Part shown: positions 1 through 7,926 of the stretch, piece by piece
Layout of the letters: every line of letters begins with the position of its first letter
Position numbering within the stretch: position 1 is the first letter of the stretch
Assembly (NCBI GenBank): GCA_963844885.1
Contig: CAWJQA010000009.1
Location: 124,001-188,000 of the forward strand
DNA: 64,000 nt
DNA from: DATMER01 sp963844885
GTDB lineage: Bacteria; Acidobacteriota; Thermoanaerobaculia; Multivoradales; UBA5704
Direction: 5' to 3'
Translations under genes and position numbers: made by a program
The notes under the pieces: generated by a model
Seen by the model: the letters and a program-made list of their open reading frames with translations, nothing else
Databases searched by the model: none
What the model was told of the DNA's origin: nothing

Positions 1-561
1 GAACGAGGCGTGGATCTGGAGCGCCAGCACGAGCGTCGCGCCCAGGAGGAGAGACGGCCCGAACCGGGCGCGCTCGCGTTGCGCGAGGCAGGCCCAGAGG
101 TGGACGGCACCGGCCAGGAAGAGGTAGTTCGGGTTCCAGAGGAAGGCCGAGAAGTACATCCGCCACGGGTTGAGCCAGTAGAGGAGCGCGAACAGCACGC
201 GCTCGGCCGGGCTGACGATCCGCCGCAGCGTCCGGTCCAGGAGCCAGTACGCCAGGACGTGGAAGAGGAGGATGAGGGTTGTGGGCGCCCGGTGGTCCCG
301 CCAGACCATCAGGGGGACCCCGACCAGGACGCTCGTGATGCCGCCCGGTGCTTTGCCGCCGGTGGACATCGGGTTGCCGTAGGAGATCCAGCGCCCCTGG
401 TCGGCCAGGAGCCAGCCGCGGGCGAGCAGGTTGAGCTGGTCGCCGCCCACCTGGCTGCGGACGACCATGGCGATCGAGATCGCCAGGCCGACGAGGAAAA
501 ATGCCCCGACGAGGCGGGAGGCGGTGCGGTCGGAGAGATATCGGAGGTATTGGAGATCCAT
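1..561 (-). CDS. GT-C-type membrane glycosyltransferase-like protein (partial, runs off the left edge)
   Basis: Reading leftward from the ATG whose complement is at 559-561, the frame stays open for 187 codons to the window edge, so the C-terminus is missing. The product begins MDLQYLRYLSDR, has a first membrane segment at about residues 17-34, and then the loop GGDQLNLLARGWLLADQGRW followed by YGNPMSTGGKAPGG. Further hydrophobic segments lie near residues 93-107, 120-130, 138-155 and 170-185. A short first loop with an acidic residue after TM1 is typical of GT-C fold glycosyltransferases (PMT/ArnT superfamily), which transfer sugars from lipid carriers in the cytoplasmic membrane. The gene is divergent from another polytopic protein at 604. 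The family assignment is inference from pattern; no catalytic residue can be proven here. Confidence 0.7.
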   Translation of the reverse strand, partial: MDLQYLRYLSDRTASRLVGAFFLVGLAISIAMVVRSQVGGDQLNLLARGWLLADQGRWISYGNPMSTGGKAPGGITSVLVGVPLMVWRDHRAPTTLILLFHVLAYWLLDRTLRRIVSPAERVLFALLYWLNPWRMYFSAFLWNPNYLFLAGAVHLWACLAQRERARFGPSLLLGATLVLALQIHASF

Positions 562-603
562 GAGCTAGCCCGCGGATAGCGGGCAAGGATACTCTGCGGC
601 TCC

Positions 604-2601
604 ATGGAGAGGAAGGAGGAGGTTCATCCGGGGCGCCGCCTGGCGCTGGCGGCCGTCCTGTATACGGCGATGGCGCTGCTCTATCTGTGGCCGGTCGGGC
701 AGGTGTGGCAGGACCGCATCGCGCCCAACACCGAGGACCCCCTCTTCAACCTCTGGGTCCTGAAGTGGAGCGCGCACCAGATCCGCCTCGGGCTCCCCGA
801 TCTGTGGAACGCCAACGTCTACTGGCCCACCCACGGCACGCTGGCGCTCTCGGACCACCTGCTCGGTCCGGCGCTCCAGCTCGTCCTTTTCGAGTGCGTG
901 GTCCCGAACGCGATCGCCGGCTACAACGCGCTCTTCTTCACCTCGTTCGTGCTCACCGGGCTGGCGGTCTGTTGGGTGCTGCGCCGCGGCGGAGTCTCCT
1001 GGACGGCGGCGGTTCTGGCCGGGGCGATGTACGCCTTCTCGCCGTTCCGGATCAGCCAGCTCAACCACTTGCAGATCCTCCTGGCGCAGTGGGTGCCGCT
1101 CACGCTCTGGTTCTGGGACCGGCTGCTGGCCGAGAGGCCCGAGAGGAAGACACCCCGGCACGCGGTCCTCTTTCTCGTGTTCTACCTGCTCAACGTGAGC
1201 GGCGGCGCCTACCTGGCCTACATGGTCCACATCCCGATGCTGGTGCTCCTCCTCAACCGGCTCGTGATTCACGGTCGTACCTTGGTGGACGCCCGTTCGC
1301 TACGGGTGCTGCTGCCCGCGGGGTTGATCGCGGCGGCGGCGCTGGCCGCGGTGTTCCTCCCCTACGTCCGGATCGGGAAGGAGCTGGGGCTCTCCCGTGG
1401 CCCGGAGGAGGCCGGCACGTTCGGGGCGACGACTCTGAGCTGGCTGAGCCCGGCGCGGAATTCCCTCTGGTTCGGTCCGGTTGCGAAGTCGTTCGTGAAG
1501 CGCCGCCTCGGGCCGGCCGCGGAGCCGTTTTTCCGCTCGGAAAACTCCCTGTTCGCCGGCATCCTCCCGACGCTCCTGGCCGGGGTGGGGCTGTGGGCGG
1601 CGTGGCGAAGGCACCGCAATCCCGCGATCCCCTTGAGCCCCGTCCGGAAGACGGTTCTGGGGATGCTGCTCGCGCTGGCGGCGGCGGCCTGGATCGCCGG
1701 CGACGCCTTGACGCTCCTCGGAGAAGGCAAGGAGAGGATTCCGCCCTGGATGATCCCGGCCTGGTCCGGTCTCTTTTTCTTCGCCGCCGCCGCGCTCGCC
1801 TCCTGGGCCTGGCTGCGGCGCCGGTGGGGCCGCGGTCCGGTGCTGCGCTGGGGAGAGATGGATCCCTGGGTGCGGGGGCTCACGCTTTCGGCAGCCGCCT
1901 GCTTCGTGCTCGCCCACCCGATCGCCTATGTCCCCATGATGCGCATCCTCCCGGGACTGAACGGCATGCGGGTGCCGGCCCGGTTCGCGATCTTCGTCGG
2001 CCTGGCCGCCGTCCTGTTCGCGGCCAAGGGGATCGACTTTCTCCTGGCGCGGCTGAAGACGCGGCAGGCCCGGCTGGCGCTGACCGCGGCCCTGGCGCTG
2101 CTCCTGGCCGCCGAGCTGGCGCCGCGGCCGGTCCGCTGGGCGGTCCTGGAGCGGGAGGAGAACTTTCCCGAGGTCTACCACTGGATCGCGGCGCGGCAAG
2201 ACGTCCGAGCCCTGGTCGAGCTGCCGGTGCGGCCGACCTCCGCCGAGATCGTCTACATGTACTACTCGACCCTGCACTGGAAGCCGATCGCGAACGGCTA
2301 CAGCGGCTACTACCCCAAGAGCTTCGTGACCCTGACAGACCGGATGCGGCTCCTCCCGGACGAGGCGGGGCTGGACCTTTTATCCGACATGTGGGTCACG
2401 CACCTGGTGGTCCACACGAAGGCCTTCAAAGGCCGGATGGGGATGCTCCGGCGCTGGGAGCGGCAGTTCCTCGGCAGCCGTGTGGAGCTGGTCCACGTCT
2501 CCGGCGAGGCGCGGGTCTACCGGCTCAAAGCTGAAGCACCCCGAATCGGCCCGGTTTGTGGAAGTCGGCCGGGCGGGCGAGGGTCGGCGACCAGGCGCTG
2601 A
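604..2601 (+). CDS. Polytopic membrane protein, GT-C/YfhO-like
   Basis: This 665-residue protein has about 12 hydrophobic stretches, the first at residues 12-30 (LALAAVLYTAMALLYLWPVG). It is followed by an acidic first loop, NTEDPLFNLW, and a C-terminal soluble part from about residue 510. The arrangement resembles GT-C glycosyltransferase-like or YfhO-like membrane proteins that decorate envelope polymers, but no exact family is recognised. It is divergent from another putative GT-C protein, with only 42 nt between the starts. There is no Shine-Dalgarno sequence; TACTCT at 590-595 lies 8 nt before the ATG, which suggests a leaderless transcript. The last roughly 25 codons overlap the convergent gene at 2525 and look low in complexity (SRPGGRGSATRR), so the true C-terminus could end earlier if an indel is present. 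Confidence 0.75.
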   Translation: MERKEEVHPGRRLALAAVLYTAMALLYLWPVGQVWQDRIAPNTEDPLFNLWVLKWSAHQIRLGLPDLWNANVYWPTHGTLALSDHLLGPALQLVLFECVVPNAIAGYNALFFTSFVLTGLAVCWVLRRGGVSWTAAVLAGAMYAFSPFRISQLNHLQILLAQWVPLTLWFWDRLLAERPERKTPRHAVLFLVFYLLNVSGGAYLAYMVHIPMLVLLLNRLVIHGRTLVDARSLRVLLPAGLIAAAALAAVFLPYVRIGKELGLSRGPEEAGTFGATTLSWLSPARNSLWFGPVAKSFVKRRLGPAAEPFFRSENSLFAGILPTLLAGVGLWAAWRRHRNPAIPLSPVRKTVLGMLLALAAAAWIAGDALTLLGEGKERIPPWMIPAWSGLFFFAAAALASWAWLRRRWGRGPVLRWGEMDPWVRGLTLSAAACFVLAHPIAYVPMMRILPGLNGMRVPARFAIFVGLAAVLFAAKGIDFLLARLKTRQARLALTAALALLLAAELAPRPVRWAVLEREENFPEVYHWIAARQDVRALVELPVRPTSAEIVYMYYSTLHWKPIANGYSGYYPKSFVTLTDRMRLLPDEAGLDLLSDMWVTHLVVHTKAFKGRMGMLRRWERQFLGSRVELVHVSGEARVYRLKAEAPRIGPVCGSRPGGRGSATRR

Positions 2602-3157
2602 ATTCGGTATCGACGATATAGCCGCCGTCCCGCGGGCGGTCGATCCGGTAGAAGTTGGCCCGCCAGAGCCGCGGCCGCTCGGTAGCCACACCCTGCCACG
2701 GGATCGCCAGCTCGGCCCACCAGTCCTCCAGGTGATCACCCCGCCCGGCCGCCCAGCGCAACCCGGGACAGTCCCAGGCCACGTCCGCGGTCATGTCCTT
2801 CCTTATAGAGGTCGGGTTGTGGACCCAGGCGTCGAAGACCACGCCGAGCGGGCTCACCTCGAATTCGGCATAGCGCACCGGGTCGTCCTCGCCGGGAGCC
2901 AGGAAGACCTCCACCACCTCCTCCTGCCAGAGCGGCTCGTCCCGCTTCCGGAAGGTGCCCCAGGCGTCCCGGTCCTCGCAGTCGAAGCGGACGTGGAGCG
3001 CCTCCTCGTCCTGACAGACGCGCACGGCCGTGCCCTGAACCGGTACTCCGCTTCCGTCCGCGAGAACCAGGGGCGATAACGGCGGCACCTCGTCCCAACT
3101 TCCGGACCCGGGCCGGCGGGGGACGGTCCAGCGGGGGATCGGAGGCGCCACGGTCAT
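2525..3157 (-). CDS. Carbohydrate-binding family 9-like (CBM9-like) protein
   Basis: The product is 210 residues from MTVAPPIPRW. It shows the CBM9/DOMON-like beta-sandwich pattern: VRVCQDEEALHVRFDCEDRD, then WQEEVVEVFLAPGEDD, YAEFEVSPLGVVFDAWVHN and, near the end, WWAELAIPW with LWRANFYRIDRP. Relatives without a secretion signal are common single-domain proteins that may bind sugars or act as accessory modules; the ligand is unknown. A longer in-frame start at 3259 would overlap the divergent gene at 3186. I chose 3157 because TATCGT (complement of 3165-3170) sits 7 nt upstream, matching the leaderless pattern seen elsewhere. The 3' end overlaps the convergent gene 604-2601 by 77 bp. Confidence 0.75.
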   Translation of the reverse strand: MTVAPPIPRWTVPRRPGSGSWDEVPPLSPLVLADGSGVPVQGTAVRVCQDEEALHVRFDCEDRDAWGTFRKRDEPLWQEEVVEVFLAPGEDDPVRYAEFEVSPLGVVFDAWVHNPTSIRKDMTADVAWDCPGLRWAAGRGDHLEDWWAELAIPWQGVATERPRLWRANFYRIDRPRDGGYIVDTEFSAWSPTLARPADFHKPGRFGVLQL

Positions 3158-3185
3158 CTTCCATACGATAGACTCAACTCCACCC
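3158..3185. promoter_or_regulatory. Compact divergent promoter between the CBM9-like and TPM genes
   Basis: Only 28 bp separate the two divergent start codons. On the minus strand TATCGT ends 7 nt before the ATG. On the plus strand TAGACT (3169-3174) lies 11 nt before the ATG of the TPM gene. No Shine-Dalgarno sequence is visible for either gene, so both transcripts would be leaderless or nearly so. This is inference from spacing only. Confidence 0.4.
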
Positions 3186-3809
3186 ATGGCGAAGCCGTTT
3201 CTCACCGACGAAGGCAAGCGGGCGTTCACCGACGCCGTCCGCGACGTGGAAGCTGTCACGAGCGCCGAGCTGGTGGTGGCGGTCCGGGCGCGCTCGGGCT
3301 CCTACCTGCACGCCGACCTGACGGCCGGCATCCTGGCGGGCGTCGGCGTGCTCGCCGTCCTCCTGTTCTCCCATTGGGAGTTCGGGCTCGCCTGGTTCGT
3401 TCTCGATCCGCTCCTGGTCGGGCTCCTGACCGGTTGGATCTCCTCCCGTTCGCCGGGCCTGCGGCGGGCGCTCACCGGTCCGGCCGACCGACGCCACCAG
3501 GCGGAGACCGCGGCCCGCGCCCTGTTCGTGGAAAAGCGCGTACACGGCACCGCCGGCCGTACCGGCATGCTTCTCTACATCTCCATCCTGGAGCGGGAGA
3601 CCGTGCTGGTATACGACGTCGGCCTGGAGGCCCTGGCCGCCACCGAGTCGTGGAAGGAGACGGTCGCCGCGATCGAGACGGCGGTCCGCGACCGGGAGGA
3701 CGGCGCCCAGGTAGCCCGGCGGGTGGGGGTGCTGGCGTCTCTGCTCGCTCCCGCGCTCCCGCGCGCTACCGACGACGTCGACGAGCTGGCCAACGAGGTC
3801 TGCGAGTGA
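3186..3809 (+). CDS. TPM-domain-like membrane protein
   Basis: A 207-residue protein. It begins with FLTDEGKRAFTDAVRDVEAVTSAELVVAVRAR, the typical opening of TPM/YgcG-type domains, in which a helix leads into the strand T(S)AELVVVV. Two membrane segments follow at about residues 43-60 and 63-82, and then GRTGMLLYISILERETVLVYD, the second half of the TPM fold. TPM domains are poorly characterised; some are acid-phosphatase-like or assist photosystem assembly, and no biochemical role can be assigned here. The stop codon overlaps the start of the next gene (GTGA at 3806-3809), so the two are probably translationally coupled and work together in the membrane. Confidence 0.75.
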   Translation: MAKPFLTDEGKRAFTDAVRDVEAVTSAELVVAVRARSGSYLHADLTAGILAGVGVLAVLLFSHWEFGLAWFVLDPLLVGLLTGWISSRSPGLRRALTGPADRRHQAETAARALFVEKRVHGTAGRTGMLLYISILERETVLVYDVGLEALAATESWKETVAAIETAVRDREDGAQVARRVGVLASLLAPALPRATDDVDELANEVCE

Positions 3810-5284
3810 AGCGCAGGCTCGTTTTCCTCGGAGCCCTCGCCCTCCTCCTGGCGCCGGCCCTGGCGCTCGCCCGGCCCGGCGGCGGTGAAGGCTTTTCCGG
3901 AGGCGGAGGCGACGGCGGAGGTGGTGGTGACGGCGGCGGGTTCGTCTTCCTGCTGATCCGGTTGTGGTTCGAATTCGTGATCCACTACCCGGCGATCGGC
4001 ATCCCCATGACGATCGTCGGCATCCTGGTCTTCATGGCCTGGAACCGGAAGAAGGGCACGGCCGGAGCGCAGAACTGGGACCTCGCGCCGGCGGCGGCGG
4101 CGCCTCCGCAGCGTCCGCGAGCCTGCGACCTGGACCCGGTCCGCGGGCTCGATCCGGAGTTCTCGGCCGTCCTGTTCGAAGACTTCGCCTACGCCCTCTA
4201 CGCCCGCGCCCACCAGGCGCGCGCCGACCGCCGGAGTCTCGACGGCCTGGCTCCTTACCTGAGCCCACCGGTCCGCGACCACCTCCAGCAACGGCCCCCG
4301 CTGGGCGTGCCGGTGACGAACGTCGTCGTGGGCTCGATGCGGGTGATCCGCCTGGCGCTTCCGGCGCAGCCGGTGGGCTGGGTCCAGGTGGTGCTCGAGA
4401 TCGAGTCCAACATCACCCTGGCCAACAGCTCGGCGCAGTACGTACGGGAGCGCTGGACCCTGGTGCGGAGCGCGTCGGCGACGAGCAAGCCGCCGGACCA
4501 GGTGAAGAGCTTCAAGTGCCCGAAGTGCGGCGCCCCCTTCGACCCCGCCGGAGCCGCGGCGGGCGACCGCTGCGGGTATTGCGGCGAGGTCGTCTCCGGC
4601 GGTCGCTTCGACTGGACCGCGCAGGCCGTCGAGCTGCTCAAGGTGGAGGCCCGGCCGCCGGCCCTGGTCAGCACGGTGCAGGAGGTGGGCACCACCTGGC
4701 CCACGGTCTACCACCCGGAGGTGCGGGCGCGCCGTGCCGAGCTGCTGCGGGACGACCCGGCCACCACGGACGAGGCGCTCGGCGCCCGCCTCGGACTGAT
4801 CTACAGCCAGCTCAACTCGGCCTGGACCTCTCTCGACCTGACGCCGGCCCGCGCCTTCGTCTCGGACGGCCTCTTCGACTATCTCCAGTACTGGATCTCC
4901 GCCTACCGGAGCCAGGGCCTGCGCAACGTGCTCGAAGGGATGCGGATCACCGAGTGGACCATCGCCAAGGTCGTCCGCGACGCGCGCTACGACTCGGTCA
5001 CCTGCCGGGTCTGGGGGAGCGGCCGGGATTCCACCGTGAAGCAGGCGGACAACGCGGTCGTCTCCGGCGACCCGAAGCGCGACCGGGTCTATACGGAATA
5101 TTGGACCCTGATCCGCGCCGCCGGAGTCCACGCCGCGCCGCGGGCCGACCGGAGCTGCCCGAACTGCGGCGCTCCGGTCGATCAAGTGAACATGGCCGGC
5201 GAGTGTGGACACTGCGGCGCCAAGATCACCCGCGGCGACTTCGACTGGGTCCTCTCGAAGATCGAGCAGGACGACGTGTATTGA
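3806..5284 (+). CDS. Tim44-like domain protein with two zinc ribbons
   Basis: From the GTG at 3806 the product is 492 residues. It has a signal or anchor segment (LVFLGALALLLAPALALA), a glycine-rich linker (GEGFSGGGGDGGGGGDGGGF), a membrane segment around residues 55-75, and two Tim44-like modules of the form DPEFSAVLFEDFAYALYARAH and LIYSQLNSAWTSLDLTPARA. Each module ends in a zinc ribbon: CPKCG...CGYCG and CPNCG...CGHCG. Bacterial Tim44-like proteins are membrane-associated and mostly uncharacterised. The duplicated Tim44-ribbon arrangement is unusual. The gene is coupled to the upstream TPM gene by a 4-nt overlap. A strong bidirectional hairpin follows the stop. Confidence 0.85.
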   Translation: MKRRLVFLGALALLLAPALALARPGGGEGFSGGGGDGGGGGDGGGFVFLLIRLWFEFVIHYPAIGIPMTIVGILVFMAWNRKKGTAGAQNWDLAPAAAAPPQRPRACDLDPVRGLDPEFSAVLFEDFAYALYARAHQARADRRSLDGLAPYLSPPVRDHLQQRPPLGVPVTNVVVGSMRVIRLALPAQPVGWVQVVLEIESNITLANSSAQYVRERWTLVRSASATSKPPDQVKSFKCPKCGAPFDPAGAAAGDRCGYCGEVVSGGRFDWTAQAVELLKVEARPPALVSTVQEVGTTWPTVYHPEVRARRAELLRDDPATTDEALGARLGLIYSQLNSAWTSLDLTPARAFVSDGLFDYLQYWISAYRSQGLRNVLEGMRITEWTIAKVVRDARYDSVTCRVWGSGRDSTVKQADNAVVSGDPKRDRVYTEYWTLIRAAGVHAAPRADRSCPNCGAPVDQVNMAGECGHCGAKITRGDFDWVLSKIEQDDVY

Positions 5285-5305
5285 TCCCATCCCCCCTCTC
5301 CCCGG

Positions 5306-5332
5306 CCCTCTCCCCCGTGCCGGGGGAGAGGG
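5306..5332. terminator. GC-rich hairpin, bidirectional terminator-like; dispersed repeat copy 1
   Basis: A perfect 11-bp stem (CCCTCTCCCCC / GGGGGAGAGGG) with a 5-nt loop sits between two converging genes. The same hairpin with nearly identical flanks recurs at 51830-51856. There is no U-tract, so intrinsic termination is inferred from position only. Confidence 0.6.
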
Positions 5333-5347
5333 AGACCCTCCGTCGGC

Positions 5348-5686
5348 CTACCCTCCCGTTTCCAGCTCCGCCAGCGACTTGCCCTCGGCCAGCCAGTCGG
5401 TGATCCACTGCGGACGCTTGCCCCGGCCGGCCCAGGTCAGGCCGGGGTTGTCCGGGTGCCGGTACTTCGCGGAGCCGGCATCGGCGCCGGCCGCGCGCGG
5501 GGCGCGCCCGCGCTCTTTCTTCAACAGATCCTCCAGCGACATGCCGATGCTGCCGGCGAGCTCGCGCATCTGATTGAGCACGCGCTCCTTTTCCTGTTCC
5601 CGCCGCGTGACGATCTCCTGCTCGAGCTCGCGGGCCAGGGTCTGCATCTCTTCGATTGAAAGCTTGGACAAATCGATCTTCGCCAT
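5348..5686 (-). CDS. H-NS-like nucleoid-associated protein
   Basis: A 112-residue protein. Residues 5-60 form a charged coiled-coil oligomerisation region (SIEEMQTLARELEQEI...). The C-terminal DNA-binding motif TWAGRGKRPQWITDWLAEGK matches the H-NS/StpA/BpH3 signature TW(S/T)GRG(R/K)xPxW, whose QGR/RGR-like core reads the AT-rich minor groove. Such proteins condense DNA and silence horizontally acquired genes, which fits the many lower-GC islands nearby, although no target can be shown. The start has a clear ribosome binding site (AGGAGGAG about 8 nt upstream). It follows adenosine deaminase by 23 nt and probably shares a transcript with it. Confidence 0.9.
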   Translation of the reverse strand: MAKIDLSKLSIEEMQTLARELEQEIVTRREQEKERVLNQMRELAGSIGMSLEDLLKKERGRAPRAAGADAGSAKYRHPDNPGLTWAGRGKRPQWITDWLAEGKSLAELETGG

Positions 5687-5709
5687 GAAAAAGGTCTCCT
5701 CCTGAAAGT

Positions 5710-6708
5710 TCAACAGGGGGGAAGTATACCGAGGAGTTCCGTGCGTTCCTCGGGTGTCAGGAAAGCGGCGGCCACCGCGTTCTCCTGGAGCCGCCGCAGG
5801 TCGGCCTCGCCGAGGCCCAGCTCCTCCGCCGCGACGCGGTACTCGTGGGCGAGGTCGATGCCGCTGATGCTCGGGTCGTCCGTGCTCAGGGTGACGGCGA
5901 TGCCGCGCGCGAGCAGCGCGGGGAGCGGATGCGACGCCATGTCCGGCACGGTGCTCGTCTGGACGTTGCTGGTCGGGCAGACCTCCAGCGGGATGCCTCT
6001 CTCGAGCAGCAGGTCGAGCACCGCGGGGTCCTCGACGGACCGGATGCCGTGGCCGATGCGCTCCGCTCCCAGGCCGAGCACCGCCTGCCGGACGCTCTCC
6101 GGCCCGGCCGCCTCTCCGGCGTGAGCGATCAAATGGAGCCCGGCCTCCCGCGCCTTCCGGAAGTGGTCCACGAACAGCTCTCCCGGGAAGCCCGCCTCGT
6201 CGCCGGCCAGGTCGAGCGCCACGATCCCCCGGCCGCGCAGCCGGATCGCGGCGTCGAGCTCGCCCCAGGCCAGCTCCGGACCATAGTGGCGGGAGATGAT
6301 CCCGATCAGCTTCGCCTTGACCGGCAGGCCGCCGGCCTCTTCCAGACCGTCGCAGGCGGCCTCGGCCACGCCCAGCACGTCGAGCCCGTAGCGCTCGGCC
6401 ATGAAGCGCGGGCTGAAGCGCAGCTCGATGCAGTCGATCCCCTCCCGCGCCGCGTCCTCTACGTTCTCCCGGACGATCCGCCGCACCGCGTCGTAGTCCA
6501 CCATGACGCGGCAGAGCACCTCGAAGCGGGCGAGAAAGGCCGCCAGGCTCGGCTCGCGCTCGACGACCTGGACGTACGGACGGAGCTCCTCCAGCGTCCG
6601 GGCCGGGAGATCGACGCCGTGCTTCCGGCCGAGGTCCAGGACGGTTTCGAGACGGACGTTGCCGTCGAGGTGGCGGTGCAGCTCGACCAGGGGGTAGCCG
6701 TTGCGCAT
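5710..6708 (-). CDS. add: Adenosine deaminase
   Basis: This 332-residue protein is close to the E. coli Add pattern throughout. It deaminates adenosine (and deoxyadenosine) to inosine in cytoplasmic purine salvage. The zinc ligands HRH are at residues 11-13, HAGEAAGPES with the zinc histidine and catalytic glutamate at 196-205, the GHG motif at 219-221 and TDDP at 276-279. Length is normal for the family. There is no Shine-Dalgarno sequence; TAAGAT ends 6 nt before the ATG, suggesting leaderless expression. The H-NS-like gene follows 23 nt downstream on the same strand. Confidence 0.95.
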   Translation of the reverse strand: MRNGYPLVELHRHLDGNVRLETVLDLGRKHGVDLPARTLEELRPYVQVVEREPSLAAFLARFEVLCRVMVDYDAVRRIVRENVEDAAREGIDCIELRFSPRFMAERYGLDVLGVAEAACDGLEEAGGLPVKAKLIGIISRHYGPELAWGELDAAIRLRGRGIVALDLAGDEAGFPGELFVDHFRKAREAGLHLIAHAGEAAGPESVRQAVLGLGAERIGHGIRSVEDPAVLDLLLERGIPLEVCPTSNVQTSTVPDMASHPLPALLARGIAVTLSTDDPSISGIDLAHEYRVAAEELGLGEADLRRLQENAVAAAFLTPEERTELLGILPPC

Positions 6709-6768
6709 GGCGGGATCTTACGTTTTTCAAGGCAGTGTTACTATCCGGCTCGCGTGCCGGAGAGCCCA
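6709..6768. promoter_or_regulatory. Divergent promoter region between add and the ATPase module
   Basis: On the minus strand TAAGAT (complement of 6715-6720) is 6 nt from the add ATG. On the plus strand TACTAT (6740-6745) precedes either a GTG at 6754 or the preferred ATG at 6769, which has GGAGAG just upstream. The assignment comes from spacing; no transcription data support it. Confidence 0.4.
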
Positions 6769-7926
6769 ATGGAAGAGCCCACCCCTTTTTTGAGCGAGGT
6801 GCAGTTGGCGCACTTCAAGGCGGCGTTCGAGCCGGCTCCCATCCACCTCCGGCCGTTCAATGTCGTCATCGGCCGCAACGGGAGCGGCAAGAGCACCCTC
6901 CTGGAGGCTCTGCAGTGGCTCGATACCACTCTCCGCCGGGATGCCCGCGAGGCGTGTGACCGGTATTTCGGCATTCGGGACCTCATCAACCTTCGTGCCG
7001 ATGCGGCCGTCCCTCACTTTGCTCTTACGTTGACCTGGGCCGCGCGGGAACCCTTGCGCTACAGGGTCGAGGTCGAGGGGGAGCAAGGCACTCCGGTCAT
7101 CACCAAGGAAGAGCTGTTCACCGTGGGCCTGGATGGAGACCCCAGGGACTACCTGCTCGGGACGCGCGGCCGGGGAGAGCGGGTCGCGCTCGGCTCGGGG
7201 ATCGCGGTCCGGGAGCCGGACCGTCTCGCACTGGCCGTGCTGGGCTCCGGTCAACTCGGAGACCTGGCTTCGACGTTGGAGGAGTTCTGGTCCCGGGCGG
7301 TCTTTCTGCGGCTGAGCCCGAACCGGCTGGCCCAAGGCTCCCTCGCCACCCGCAAGTCGTTCGAGCCGCTGCTGGACGAGGAAGGGCAGACCCTCCCGGC
7401 GCTGCTCAACGAGCTCACTCCGGAGCAGCGGATCGACCTGGTTCATGCGATCCAGGAGGTTCTGCCGGGGATCCAGGACGTCCGGGTCTCAAGGGCGGAG
7501 AGGGACGCACGGGTCCACTATGAGCTGTTGGAAAGAATGTCCTACCAGGGTAGGGATGGGGGCAACACCTTCCCGATCCCGTCCTGGATGCTGTCGGAAG
7601 GGACCCGGAGAATCACCGCCATCCTGGCCTTGCTGGTGCGTGAGCCGGCCCCCTCCCTCCTCTGTATCGAGGAGATCGAGAACGGCCTGGACCCCTGGAC
7701 CGTCCGCGAGATCCTCCGCCACCTCCAGTCAGCGGCCGACCGGACCCAAGTCATCCTCACCACCCACTCGCCCTGGGTGCTGGACGACGTGCCGATGGAC
7801 TCGATCCTCCAGGTCCGCCGTGTCGAGGGGGACACCCGGTACGAGCACTTCGCCAGCCGGCCGGAGGTGCAGGCCTACGATCCATCCGTGCCCGCCGGAA
7901 CCCGGTACGTCAACGAGGCCGAGTGA
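6769..7926 (+). CDS. AAA/OLD-like ATPase of a two-gene putative defence module
   Basis: A 385-residue SMC/ABC-type ATPase. It has Walker A GRNGSGKST at residues 35-43, a signature-like LSEGTRR at 275-281, Walker B LLCIEEIENG at 297-306 with the catalytic glutamates, and an H-loop TTHSP at 331-335. It lacks a long coiled coil and a C-terminal nuclease domain, so it resembles the stand-alone AAA_15/AAA_21 ATPases that pair with a separate nuclease-like partner. Its stop overlaps the next start (TGATG at 7924-7928). Similar pairs are common in phage-defence islands, so a defence role is likely but unproven. A GTG at 6754 is an alternative start. Confidence 0.85.
   Translation: MEEPTPFLSEVQLAHFKAAFEPAPIHLRPFNVVIGRNGSGKSTLLEALQWLDTTLRRDAREACDRYFGIRDLINLRADAAVPHFALTLTWAAREPLRYRVEVEGEQGTPVITKEELFTVGLDGDPRDYLLGTRGRGERVALGSGIAVREPDRLALAVLGSGQLGDLASTLEEFWSRAVFLRLSPNRLAQGSLATRKSFEPLLDEEGQTLPALLNELTPEQRIDLVHAIQEVLPGIQDVRVSRAERDARVHYELLERMSYQGRDGGNTFPIPSWMLSEGTRRITAILALLVREPAPSLLCIEEIENGLDPWTVREILRHLQSAADRTQVILTTHSPWVLDDVPMDSILQVRRVEGDTRYEHFASRPEVQAYDPSVPAGTRYVNEAE

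Noticed and set aside
2480..3079. Plus-strand gene through the CBM9-like region
   Set aside because: The minus-strand frame gives a coherent beta-sandwich protein; the plus frame is low-complexity and overlaps it entirely.
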